Source: Candidatus Krumholzibacteriota bacterium
GTDB lineage: Bacteria; Krumholzibacteriota; Krumholzibacteriia; Krumholzibacteriales; Krumholzibacteriaceae
NCBI GenBank assembly: GCA_030667985.1
Contig: DAOUUU010000011.1
Coordinates: forward strand, 1 to 33,827
Direction of reading: 5' to 3'
Length of the DNA: 33,827 nt
A program made the translations under genes and the position numbers. Numbering within the stretch: position 1 is the stretch's first letter; the number at the start of each line of letters is the position of its first letter. Of the stretch, positions 17,571 through 26,053 are shown piece by piece. The notes below the pieces were generated by a model. The model saw only the letters and a program-made list of their open reading frames with translations, did no database searches and was not told the DNA's origin.

Positions 17571-17816
17571 ATGAAGAAGGTCCAGATACTCGGGACGGGC
17601 TGCGTGAAATGCAAAAAGCTCAGCGAGCAGGCCGAGCTGGCTATCGCGGAGCTCGGCGAGGGGTATGAGCTCGAGAAGATCAGTGATATAGAGGAGATAG
17701 TCGACTTCGGCGTCATGATCACCCCTGCCCTCGCCATCGATGGTGAAGTAAAGGCAGTCGGCAAGGTCCTTTCGAAGAATGAGATCGTAATACTACTCAG
17801 AGCGGAACAGGAGTGA
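17571..17816 (+). CDS. arsE: Small thioredoxin-like redox-active disulfide protein, ArsE-like
   Basis: 81 aa; MKKVQILGTGCVKCKKLSEQAELA with CxxC; MITPALAIDGEVKAVGKVLSKNEI; directly upstream of arsF- and arsG-like genes. Confidence 0.75.
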   Translation: MKKVQILGTGCVKCKKLSEQAELAIAELGEGYELEKISDIEEIVDFGVMITPALAIDGEVKAVGKVLSKNEIVILLRAEQE

Positions 17817-17820
17817 GAAG

Positions 17821-18360
17821 ATGCCGTTCAAACAGATCATAACAGTGATCCTGGTACTATTCGTCGTTGCGAGTGTAGTGTTTTTGATAATGAACACGGG
17901 CCGCGATGCCGGGCAGTCAGCGAATGAAGGAGCAGTAGCAGAATCTGATGAGGCGCCGGGCGTAGGGGAGGCTGAAGAGAAAGGTGGGCATGACCCGTCT
18001 GCCGGCATCTCCGGCCACAGCGTGGTTGCATATTACTTCTACGGCACCAAACGGTGCCCGACCTGTATAAAGATCGAGAAGTACGCGCGGGAATCGATCA
18101 CGGACGGTTTCCCGGAGCTCATCGAATCGGGCCGGCTCCAGTTTCGCGCGATCAACGTCGACGAGACGGAGAACGGACACTTTATAGACGACTACAAGCT
18201 CACAACAAAATCGGTTATAATATCCGACCGTCTGGACGGTAAGGAGACGAGATGGAAGAACCTCAATCTCGTCTGGGAGTACGTCGGCGAAAAGGATACA
18301 TTTATAGACTACGTGAGACGGGAGACGACGGCATACCTGGGGGAGCTCGAGCATGAATGA
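17821..18360 (+). CDS. arsF: ArsF-like protein (nitro-compound reductase subunit ArsF family)
   Basis: N-terminal TM; YYFYGTKRCPTCIKIEKYARE...FRAINVDETENGHFIDDYKLTTKSVIIS; CxxC in a thioredoxin-like fold; overlaps the next gene. Confidence 0.8.
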   Translation: MPFKQIITVILVLFVVASVVFLIMNTGRDAGQSANEGAVAESDEAPGVGEAEEKGGHDPSAGISGHSVVAYYFYGTKRCPTCIKIEKYARESITDGFPELIESGRLQFRAINVDETENGHFIDDYKLTTKSVIISDRLDGKETRWKNLNLVWEYVGEKDTFIDYVRRETTAYLGELEHE

Positions 18361-19042
18361 ACTATTCGCCGGTATCGGCACAGCTCTCTGGCTTGGTATA
18401 CTAACGTCGATAAGCCCGTGCCCTCTCGCTACGAACATTGCAGCGATATCATATATAGGAAAGCGAGTCGACAGGCCCGGGCAGGTGCTTGCAACAGGAC
18501 TTCTCTATACCCTCGGGAGAACGGTTGCGTATCTGGTTCTCGGCATCGTCCTCGTTACGAGCCTGCTCTCTGCGCCCCATCTTTCCCACTGGCTGCAGAA
18601 GTATATGATGAAGATACTGGGGCCGCTCCTTATCCTGGTCGGGATGGTCCTGCTCGGGCTCATTGGGCAGGGATTGACCGGCATCGGCGCCGGCGAGAGT
18701 ATCAGAAGACGCGCCGAGCGGATGGGTCTCTGGGGAGCGGGGCTCCTGGGATTCGTCTTCGCGCTCTCTTTCTGTCCCGTCTCCGCGGCGATCTTCTTCG
18801 GCAGCCTTCTGCCGCTCGCCGTCAGCGCGCAGTCGGCGGTTCTCTATCCATCGCTCTACGGCGTCGGCACAGCCCTTCCCGTGGTGCTCTTTTCTGTCAT
18901 CATAGCCTCGAGCGCCTATTCGGTCGGTAGGACCTTTGACAGGGTGATCCAGTTCGAGATATGGGCCCGCCGCATCACAGGCATTCTATTCATAGGCATC
19001 GGGATATATTTCTCGATAAAGTACATCTTTCACATCTTCTGA
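18353..19042 (+). CDS. arsG: ArsG-like efflux permease (DsbD/CcdA-like membrane protein)
   Basis: Starts inside arsF (ATGAATGA overlap); LTSISPCPLATNIAAISYIGKRVDRPGQVLATGLLYTLGRTVAYLVLGIVL; GFVFALSFCPVSAAIFFGSLLPLA. Confidence 0.8.
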   Translation: MNELFAGIGTALWLGILTSISPCPLATNIAAISYIGKRVDRPGQVLATGLLYTLGRTVAYLVLGIVLVTSLLSAPHLSHWLQKYMMKILGPLLILVGMVLLGLIGQGLTGIGAGESIRRRAERMGLWGAGLLGFVFALSFCPVSAAIFFGSLLPLAVSAQSAVLYPSLYGVGTALPVVLFSVIIASSAYSVGRTFDRVIQFEIWARRITGILFIGIGIYFSIKYIFHIF

Positions 19043-19081
19043 TCCGGAAACCCGGGAGATCGAAGATGGAGTCTTTCGATC

Positions 19082-19160
19082 ATGGCCGTCAGTGTTCTGA
19101 TCGAAGTTCCGGTAATGCTGATGCTGGTAGCAATATGCAGACGTTACTGCTATATATTCA
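19082..19160 (+). pseudogene. Possible C-terminal remnant of an ACR3-family arsenite transporter
   Basis: MAVSVLIEVPVMLMLVAICRRYCYIF resembles the ACR3 terminal helix (VGVLIEVPVML.LV); no upstream ACR3 body, since ArsG ends at 19042 in the same frame. Confidence 0.5.
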
Positions 19161-19229
19161 AGGAGTGCAAACTCGGCCTGCGCCAGTGTGCGCAGGCGGC
19201 GTTCGGAACGGAGGAACAGGTTTACCGTA

Positions 19230-20237
19230 ATGATCTACCCCATCGATGCAGTCATAGCCGTTACGTACAGATGCCAGTCGCGTTGCCGGATGTGCTCGAT
19301 ATGGCAGATCAACGAACACGATGATGTCTCTCCCGGCGTCTACGATAAACTCCCAACGACCCTGAAGGACGTCAACCTCTCCGGCGGCGAGCCTTTCCTG
19401 CGAAAGGATCTCGCCGAGATCGTCCGCGTCGTACACGACCGGGTTCCCAAGGCGCGGATCATCGTGTCGACCAACGCCCTTATGGGAGATGCGCTCGTGC
19501 CCCGGGCTCTAGAGCTCGTCAAGATCGATCCCGGGATCGGGTTCGGCATCTCGATCGACGGCATAGGGGAGATGCAGGATTTCATCAGGGGAGTGAAGGG
19601 AGCTTACGAGAACGCCCTCGCCGCTGCGAAAGGACTCAAATCGGAAGGGGTGGACAACATCCGTCTCGCCTTTACTCTTACGCGCGAGAACGCAGATCAC
19701 ATGATCAAGGTCTACGAGCTTTCCCAAAAGCTCGGCGTCCAGTTCACGATGTCGATGGCCCACGACAGCGATTTCTTCTTCGGGAGCCATGACTCGGCGA
19801 TAGTGAAGGATGAGGGATCGCTCTTCGATGATGAAACGCTGCGGCGCGACCTCGAGCGCATCATCAGGAGCGAGCTCGCCACCAGTGCCCTCAAGAGCTG
19901 GGGAAAGGCCTTCATATACCACGGTATGTACCGGGTCATGACAGAAGGCAAGAGGCCTTTCGGTAACCGGCCCGGCGTTGATTTCTTCTACCTCGACCCG
20001 AAGGGGGACATCTACCCTTCGGTCGTTCATAACTTCGTGATGGGGAGCATTGCCGGGGATGACTTCGAATCGGTCTGGAGCTCGGAACAGAGCGACGATA
20101 TACGAAAGAGATGCGCGGCGGACGAGAGGCCCTACTGGATGGGCTGCATGCTCCGCAGGGCTCTCCTGGACCACAGGTTCCAGATCGGCATCTGGGCGCT
20201 TCACCACAAGTTTTTGGGGCTACGGCTCGAGCGGTGA
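19230..20237 (+). CDS. Radical SAM protein
   Basis: AVTYRCQSRCRMCSIW (CxxxCxxC at ~19272-19295), DVNLSGGEPFLRKDLAEIV, GFGISIDGIGEMQDFIRG. ORF extends to 19188; ATG at 19230 is favoured. Confidence 0.88.
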   Translation: MIYPIDAVIAVTYRCQSRCRMCSIWQINEHDDVSPGVYDKLPTTLKDVNLSGGEPFLRKDLAEIVRVVHDRVPKARIIVSTNALMGDALVPRALELVKIDPGIGFGISIDGIGEMQDFIRGVKGAYENALAAAKGLKSEGVDNIRLAFTLTRENADHMIKVYELSQKLGVQFTMSMAHDSDFFFGSHDSAIVKDEGSLFDDETLRRDLERIIRSELATSALKSWGKAFIYHGMYRVMTEGKRPFGNRPGVDFFYLDPKGDIYPSVVHNFVMGSIAGDDFESVWSSEQSDDIRKRCAADERPYWMGCMLRRALLDHRFQIGIWALHHKFLGLRLER

Positions 20238-20319
20238 GCCTCCTCGAGTGTACGGTGGCATCTGCTATTAACTGATTCCATTACAACGCGGTATTCTCTT
20301 TTGTAGCTTATCTATTTTG

Positions 20320-20348
20320 TTGAGATTCTAAGGGATTTATGGCACAAT
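20320..20348 (+). promoter_or_regulatory. Putative sigma70-like promoter upstream of the 670-aa lipoprotein
   Basis: TTGAGA (20320-20325), 17-bp spacer, CACAAT (20343-20348). Confidence 0.35.
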
Positions 20349-20448
20349 AGTATCCGATCTCCTATGCAGGGCTTGTTGTGACAAGTCGAAGAGAACATTT
20401 CGGGAGGTCCTTTTTTGTCTCTGCGGCACATCACCGGTGGAGGGTTCG

Positions 20449-22461
20449 ATGAAGAGATTCGCTCTGTTATTTGCAGTAATGTTCCTCCTTTCAGGATTGT
20501 TTCTTGTTAACTGCTCGGAAGACTCCGCCATCGCCCCGGATGGGAATGGTCAGAACGAGGAGTCGTTCGATATCAGCTACACGACCGATTCGAGCCGTGC
20601 GGTCGAATCGTCGATCACGGCGGCCCTCGGAGGCACGGTCTACGCGGTCGATTCCTCGGGCGTCGTCTTTACGCTCGAGATACCGGCGAACGCCCTGTCC
20701 CAGGACGAGACGATACGCATCATACCCCTTGACCTGCTCACGATAGAGGGGCCCGGTGTGATGCTCTGCTCGGGCTGTGACGAAGGTGAGGATTGCTGCG
20801 TCAAGGGAGCGCTCTTCGAGCCTGAGGGGCTCGAATTCGATTCGCTCGTGACTCTCACGGTCGAATTTCCCGACACGCGGCCATTTCCGTTCGACAGTGT
20901 CGGCGTTGTCATGGTCTTCGATTCGCCCAGTTCCTTATATAGTCCCTGCCCTACAGAGGTCGATTACGACGCGAGAAAGCTGACTGCGAGTATATCTCAT
21001 TTCAGCGGGTACGGTACGGCGAGCCCAGACTGCGAGCATCTTACGCAGCTATACTACAGATTCGAGGAGGCTGTGCGCGCCACGGTCGGTACGGGAGCTA
21101 TCTACTATCCCCTCGGCGAGCTGATCGGCCTCTACATCAGCAATGTTGCCTGCGATCCTGTATTCCAGGACCAGTGCCACGTTATGTGCCCCAGTGTGAA
21201 CGTGATGATCGAGAACCTATTCGCAGTCGAACTCTCCAATCATATTGCATCTCTTAAAGGCAGTCATCCGGTGGGGGAGGCGACGCCCCAGTCGATCGAG
21301 GAGATGATCGAGCATTTCGAGAAGCTCTACCGGGTGAAATGCTCGTGTTCCTTAACCTTCACGGTGCTCGCTGGTCTCGAGAGCGACATGTTCGCCTATA
21401 TCAGGCAGATGGCCGGCACGGTATATACTCAGGGCGTGACGCTCTGCCAGCAGTCGGAGTGCGACGACGGCGAGGCTCTTCTCTCTTACGTATTGAACCT
21501 GGGAGCGCGCGGGTACGTGACTGACGAGGCGTTTCTGCAGCAGGTGGAGGAGGCACTCGATAATTGTTGCGCGGAGCTCAGCATCACTCTTTCTGCGGAT
21601 AATTATGCCATTCCGCGGGCTGTCGTCTCCATCGGCGATCTGGAAGCAGGCTATATAACGCTCACAGCGACCGTGACCGACCCTTCTGGCGGCCCGCGCG
21701 TGGGACTCCGGGTCGATATGGGCTGGGATATCAACTACAGTAACCTCGGCGGGGACGAGACGGACGAGAACGGGAAGGCGGAGGTTTACGTGAGCGCGAG
21801 GGATCTCGGGTCAACCGAGGTCTTCTTCTGCTACGAATCGCTCGTCCGTGAAACGGGGGCCAAGGTCTACGATCCGGTCGCGAGCGAGTGGTACGAATCG
21901 GATCCGGTGACACTTACCTTCAAGAACCTCGTCATGACGAGCGAAATTCAGTATTCTTTCTCCGAGGACAGCTTCACGGACCCGGATAATTACAAGGTCG
22001 CGACGGCAGCCGTGTCGGGCGGCGGCACAGGCCCCGCGAACAGCACCTCCCCCTGCGTCAACGACTGTACGGGTAAGATCCAATTCTCGTACACGTCGAA
22101 CAGCTGCTCGGCAGGAGAGTGCGGTACAGAGAACGTGATAGGTAATCCCGAAGTAACGGGTTGTCTCGTGCGTCCGGTATTCGATGGGATCGTACTCGAT
22201 AACGGGAAGCTGGTCTACCTGGTTGAGGGGATAAACTTCTATTCATCCGCGCTGTACCCGAATGTCACATACGAGCGATGCGTCGCGGCGGTGTGCGACA
22301 CAGCAGTCTACCCGTTCACGGCCTGGACACGCTGGCCCGTCGCCGAGATTCCGACATATTTCGAGGGGGATGGAACGGGGAGCTTCCTTCCCTGGCAATG
22401 GAGCGAGGAGACGGAAACCTCCAGCACTTCGATCACCATAACAGTCGGTGTGCATTACTGA
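20449..22461 (+). CDS. Large lipoprotein with ZU5-like N-terminal and Ig-like (Big-1-type) C-terminal regions
   Basis: Signal peptide with lipobox-like LFLVNC; LGGTVYAVDSSGVVFTLEIPANALSQDETIRIIPLD; ITLTATVTDPSGGPRVGLRVDMGWDINYSNLGGDETDENGKAEVYVSARDLGSTEVFF; many Cys. ORF extends to GTG 20437. Confidence 0.72.
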   Translation: MKRFALLFAVMFLLSGLFLVNCSEDSAIAPDGNGQNEESFDISYTTDSSRAVESSITAALGGTVYAVDSSGVVFTLEIPANALSQDETIRIIPLDLLTIEGPGVMLCSGCDEGEDCCVKGALFEPEGLEFDSLVTLTVEFPDTRPFPFDSVGVVMVFDSPSSLYSPCPTEVDYDARKLTASISHFSGYGTASPDCEHLTQLYYRFEEAVRATVGTGAIYYPLGELIGLYISNVACDPVFQDQCHVMCPSVNVMIENLFAVELSNHIASLKGSHPVGEATPQSIEEMIEHFEKLYRVKCSCSLTFTVLAGLESDMFAYIRQMAGTVYTQGVTLCQQSECDDGEALLSYVLNLGARGYVTDEAFLQQVEEALDNCCAELSITLSADNYAIPRAVVSIGDLEAGYITLTATVTDPSGGPRVGLRVDMGWDINYSNLGGDETDENGKAEVYVSARDLGSTEVFFCYESLVRETGAKVYDPVASEWYESDPVTLTFKNLVMTSEIQYSFSEDSFTDPDNYKVATAAVSGGGTGPANSTSPCVNDCTGKIQFSYTSNSCSAGECGTENVIGNPEVTGCLVRPVFDGIVLDNGKLVYLVEGINFYSSALYPNVTYERCVAAVCDTAVYPFTAWTRWPVAEIPTYFEGDGTGSFLPWQWSEETETSSTSITITVGVHY

Positions 22462-22483
22462 GAGTTCTACGGTTCATTGCTTG

Positions 22484-22515
22484 CAGGCCCGCAGGGTTTG
22501 CGTGATCCGGGCCTG
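22484..22515. terminator. Hairpin between convergent genes, candidate bidirectional terminator
   Basis: caggcccg (22484-22491) / cgggcctg (22508-22515). Confidence 0.4.
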
Positions 22516-22525
22516 TGATCGAGAC

Positions 22526-23416
22526 TCAGTCTTTGACGAGCATACTTTTTGCGAGCCTGCCGTGCAGGTAACCCACACCCTTTGCAAGGTGGAGCGTTAG
22601 CAGGATGAGCAGGACCCCTGCGATGAAGGTGAGCGGAACATACCATACGGGAATCTGGAACTCTACGCCATGTATCGTCGCGATCGGCATGCCCTGCCAG
22701 AGGATCAGCACGGGGCTCGCTATGCCGTACAGGGCGAGCGCCAGCAGTATGATAAAGAGCGTGAAGTAGATGATGCCGAGCGGCATCAGAATGATCATGT
22801 AGAGCAGAGTCAGCCAGGTGCGACTGTCCTTGATGAGGAATTTGAATTTTCCCCACACTCCAAGATCTTTCCGTGAGAATATAGGTCGCCTCGGCATCCG
22901 TTCGCCGAGCAGGGCTTCGATGATCCTGCCCTCGACCAGGGCCAGGCCCTGAACGGAGAGCAGGAAAAGCCCGAAAAACGGAATGCCGAAGATCAGGATG
23001 ATAAAGACCACCGACATAAAGATGCCGCTGACAGCCCATGTGAAGTAGATGATCCCGGTGATCATCGCGAAAAACATGTAGAAGAGCGCTCCATAGGCCC
23101 TGGGGTCGATGAAGGCGCCGAAGATGCGCCCGGCGACGGAGCGGTGCTTGGGACCGTAGGCGGAGATGGCGGGTTGGGTCCGTTCCTCGATCTCCCTGTA
23201 GGCGGAGGCTGTCTCCTCCGGCGTACCGTAATGTTCCATGATATCCTCCAATGCTCGGGTTTCGGTCATGTTTGGATCGTCGTGCAGGGCCTGTTCGAGA
23301 GCGGTGCGCAGGTGTTCCTCGGCGTCCGCGAGGGCATCCTGGATCGTCGCCCGGTCGGCTCCGGCGAGGGCAAGTTTGAGCTTTCCGAGGTAATCATCGA
23401 TTCTCATCGACATCAT
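22526..23416 (-). CDS. HAAS/DUF1700-like multi-pass membrane protein
   Basis: MRIDDYLGKLKLALAGADRATIQDALADAEEHLRTALEQALHDDP...ALEDIMEHYGTPEETASAYREIE followed by several TM segments; overlaps padR-like gene. Confidence 0.75.
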   Translation of the reverse strand: MMSMRIDDYLGKLKLALAGADRATIQDALADAEEHLRTALEQALHDDPNMTETRALEDIMEHYGTPEETASAYREIEERTQPAISAYGPKHRSVAGRIFGAFIDPRAYGALFYMFFAMITGIIYFTWAVSGIFMSVVFIILIFGIPFFGLFLLSVQGLALVEGRIIEALLGERMPRRPIFSRKDLGVWGKFKFLIKDSRTWLTLLYMIILMPLGIIYFTLFIILLALALYGIASPVLILWQGMPIATIHGVEFQIPVWYVPLTFIAGVLLILLTLHLAKGVGYLHGRLAKSMLVKD

Positions 23417-23762
23417 CTTGTCCTTTCAGTACGGAATCCACGAACGATTTCGTGCTCTCCCAGGCATCCTTCCAGTTCGACAGTGTTTCCTTGCCCGCCT
23501 CCGTGATCCGGTAATAACGCCTCGGGGGACCAGCCGAGGAGGGCTCGACGTCGCTCGAGAGCAATCCGTCCCGTTCGAGTGAGCGAAGTACCGGGTAGAG
23601 GGCGCCCTGCTTGATATCGAGCTCGCCGGCATCGATCTCCTTGGTGATCTGGTAGCCGTACATCGGTTCTGCGGCCTGTTCCAGTGTCCCGAGAAGGATG
23701 AGCGCAACGGTGCCCGATTTCAGCTCCTTGAGGAATTTCTTATTTGCGTTCATACTATTCAT
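23394..23762 (-). CDS. PadR family transcriptional regulator
   Basis: LKELKSGTVALILLGTLEQAAEPMYGYQITKEIDAGELDIKQGALYPVLRSLERDGLLSSDVEPSSAGPPRRYYRITEAGKETL. Confidence 0.92.
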   Translation of the reverse strand: MNSMNANKKFLKELKSGTVALILLGTLEQAAEPMYGYQITKEIDAGELDIKQGALYPVLRSLERDGLLSSDVEPSSAGPPRRYYRITEAGKETLSNWKDAWESTKSFVDSVLKGQDDVDENR

Positions 23763-23796
23763 AACTTAATTCTAGTATTAAGTTCGTAATAGTCAA
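23755..23796 (-). promoter_or_regulatory. Putative padR promoter and autoregulatory operator
   Basis: Perfect 8-6-8 dyad aacttaat-tctagt-attaagtt (23763-23784) with flanking ctatt/aatag arms (23755-23792); minus-strand TTGACT (23791-23796), 16-bp spacer, TAGAAT (23769-23774). Confidence 0.55.
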
Positions 23797-23942
23797 GGGA
23801 AATGTTTCATTTATTTTTGGATAATCATGATAATCCAACGGGATGTGGGCAAAACATATTAGTATATCAGGAGTTAGATACATCAGCATCTATATGTTCT
23901 CAGATCGATATTGAAACAAATCTGTTGCGTGTTCCGTAACAT

Positions 23943-23986
23943 GAATATATATTCGTAACCTGAATTCATATTCATTGTTCTGAATG
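23943..23986. promoter_or_regulatory. Candidate TetR operator region
   Basis: Perfect 12-bp palindrome gaatatatattc (23943-23954), tgaattca (23961-23968), and further tgaat/attca half-sites just upstream of the tetR-like gene. Confidence 0.45.
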
Positions 23987-24011
23987 TAAAGCCCTCGTTT
24001 TGGAGGATCCT

Positions 24012-24659
24012 ATGGAAGTGAACAGGGCCAACGGAGAGCGATCTACCTGGCGCGAGCGTGAACGTGAACGTGCGCGCGAGGCGATACTGCACGCCGCAGC
24101 CGACACATTCGCCGAATCCGGCTATGTGAAGACAAGCATGAAGGAGATTGCAAGCCACGCCGGAATCTCTGTCGGTATGCTTTACAACTATTTCAAGGGT
24201 AAAGAGGAGATTTATAGGGAACTGATCGAATATTACTTCACGCATCTTCAGGAGAAGGCGACAGCAGCGTGCAACCCCGACGATCCGCCTGTCGATCAGA
24301 TCCTCTGCAGGATCAGATCGGCGGTGGAGTTCTACTGGGAAAACCGCAGTCTCGCCATGATGTACGTTAACGAGAATCCGATGCGGTTGGAGTATATGGT
24401 GAAGGGGTGGGAGGAGAAGAACCGCGGCGTAATATCGGGACTCCTCTCGAGCGCGATTGAGCGGGGAGAGATCGTTGATGAGGATCCCGTCGTGCTAGCC
24501 GCTCTGATCCTCGGGGCGATCCACCGGCTCGTTTACGTACTTGTCAAAGAGGGCAACGAGAAAGATCTCGATACTATACCGGACATAATACATAGAATCG
24601 TATTAAAGCCTCTTGAGTGTGGGGGGCGACCGAGTGCGAACGGGGAGGAAGGCCGATGA
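24012..24659 (+). CDS. TetR/AcrR family transcriptional regulator
   Basis: REAILHAAADTFAESGYVKTSMKEIASHAGISVGMLYNYFKGKEEIYRELIEYYF; RBS ggagg; ORF extends to 24000. Confidence 0.92.
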   Translation: MEVNRANGERSTWRERERERAREAILHAAADTFAESGYVKTSMKEIASHAGISVGMLYNYFKGKEEIYRELIEYYFTHLQEKATAACNPDDPPVDQILCRIRSAVEFYWENRSLAMMYVNENPMRLEYMVKGWEEKNRGVISGLLSSAIERGEIVDEDPVVLAALILGAIHRLVYVLVKEGNEKDLDTIPDIIHRIVLKPLECGGRPSANGEEGR

Positions 24660-26053
24660 AAAAAATTCTCAGTAAATGCTGTACAGGACTACTCGCGTTG
24701 GTGTTTGCCACGTTCATTCTGCTGCCGGCTCGTCCGGCCAGGGCCGAAACGACCGTGCTCTCGCTCGAAAAGGCGATCGAGCTGTCCCTCGAGAACGACG
24801 AGGGGCTGCGCCGGGCGAACGAAGCGGTCGAGGGCGCGAGGGGCCTGATCACGAGCACCCGGTCGGCCGCACTGCCCCAGCTCACCATTTCGGGACAGTA
24901 CGGAAGGAATATTCTTCTGCCCTCCTTCTTTCTTCCGGAAGAGTTCAGAGAGGATCCGGATACTCCGGCGATGGTCGAGATGGGAGAAGACAACGATTTT
25001 ATGGGGACTGCGACCCTGACGCAGATACTCTGGGCGGCGGGGCGCGTCTCGGCCGGTTTGACGGCGGCAAAGGAATACCTCGGCCTCTACGAGATGCAGA
25101 AGGAGGTCGTGACAGATTACGTAAGGTTCAGCGTTCAGCAGGCATATTTCAACGTTCTGCTGGCAGAGGAGACGCTCCGGATCTCGGAGAAGGCGATGGA
25201 GGCGACGGAGGAAGCGGTCCGTGTCGCCCGCAGGGGATTTGAGAACGGGACTGTGAGCCGCTTCGATCTCCTGAGGTCCGAGGTCGAGCTGGAGAACCGC
25301 AGGGCGCCGCTAGTCGCCGCGCGGAACGATGTCGACCAGGCGTATCTCGTGCTCCGCAGGCGATGCGGGCTCGAGCACGATGCAGAAATCACACTTACAG
25401 ATTCATTATATAAGGAACCGATAGAAGCTGTGCTTGGAGCGTTCCTCGCCAGCATGCTGGAGAGCAGCGCCGAATTGAAGGCCCTAAACCATGACATCGT
25501 GGCAAAGCAGCAGTTCCACCGTATCGCCAAGGCTGAGCGGTATCCGATGATGACGATGTCGGCTTATTACGGAATACAGACACAGTGGTCCGGGGGCTGG
25601 ACTCCTTCCAGCGAACTCGTCGTGGATCTGGCCGCGGTCCAGGTCGGATTGCAGATACCGATATTCGACGGATTGAGAGCGAAGGGCAATATCAGAAGGG
25701 CGGAAGCGGACCTGCGGTCCGCGGAGATAGAGCTCGAACGGATCACGCGGGAGAAAAAACTAGCCGTGAGACAGTCCTGGCTCACGCTCGAGAACGCGCT
25801 CACGGCATTAAACGGGCGGAGGGAAGCTGTCGATCTAGCCGAAGAGGCATACCGACTCGCGCTCGTGCGCCTGCAGAACGGGCTGGCTACGCCGCTCGAA
25901 CGCCTCGATGCTGAATTGGCGATGACGACCTCGAGGGCGCATCTCGCTGCGTCGCTCTTCGCTTACAGAATGGCCTATGTATACCTCGAGCTGTCAGTGG
26001 GGAGCGAAGGATTCAACAGAGTGATCAATACAAGTGAAGGAGAGTGGCAATGA
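24656..26053 (+). CDS. TolC family outer membrane efflux protein
   Basis: ATGA overlap with tetR; signal peptide; SLEKAIELSLENDEGLRRANEAVEGARGLITSTRSAALPQLTISGQYGRN...VSRFDLLRSEVELENRRAPLVAARND..GLQIPIFDGLRAKGNI. Confidence 0.92.
   Translation: MKKILSKCCTGLLALVFATFILLPARPARAETTVLSLEKAIELSLENDEGLRRANEAVEGARGLITSTRSAALPQLTISGQYGRNILLPSFFLPEEFREDPDTPAMVEMGEDNDFMGTATLTQILWAAGRVSAGLTAAKEYLGLYEMQKEVVTDYVRFSVQQAYFNVLLAEETLRISEKAMEATEEAVRVARRGFENGTVSRFDLLRSEVELENRRAPLVAARNDVDQAYLVLRRRCGLEHDAEITLTDSLYKEPIEAVLGAFLASMLESSAELKALNHDIVAKQQFHRIAKAERYPMMTMSAYYGIQTQWSGGWTPSSELVVDLAAVQVGLQIPIFDGLRAKGNIRRAEADLRSAEIELERITREKKLAVRQSWLTLENALTALNGRREAVDLAEEAYRLALVRLQNGLATPLERLDAELAMTTSRAHLAASLFAYRMAYVYLELSVGSEGFNRVINTSEGEWQ

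Noticed and set aside
19188-19229. Upstream start for the radical SAM ORF (MRRRRSERRNRFTV)
   Set aside because: Arg-rich extension atypical for the family; ATG at 19230 begins the conserved region.
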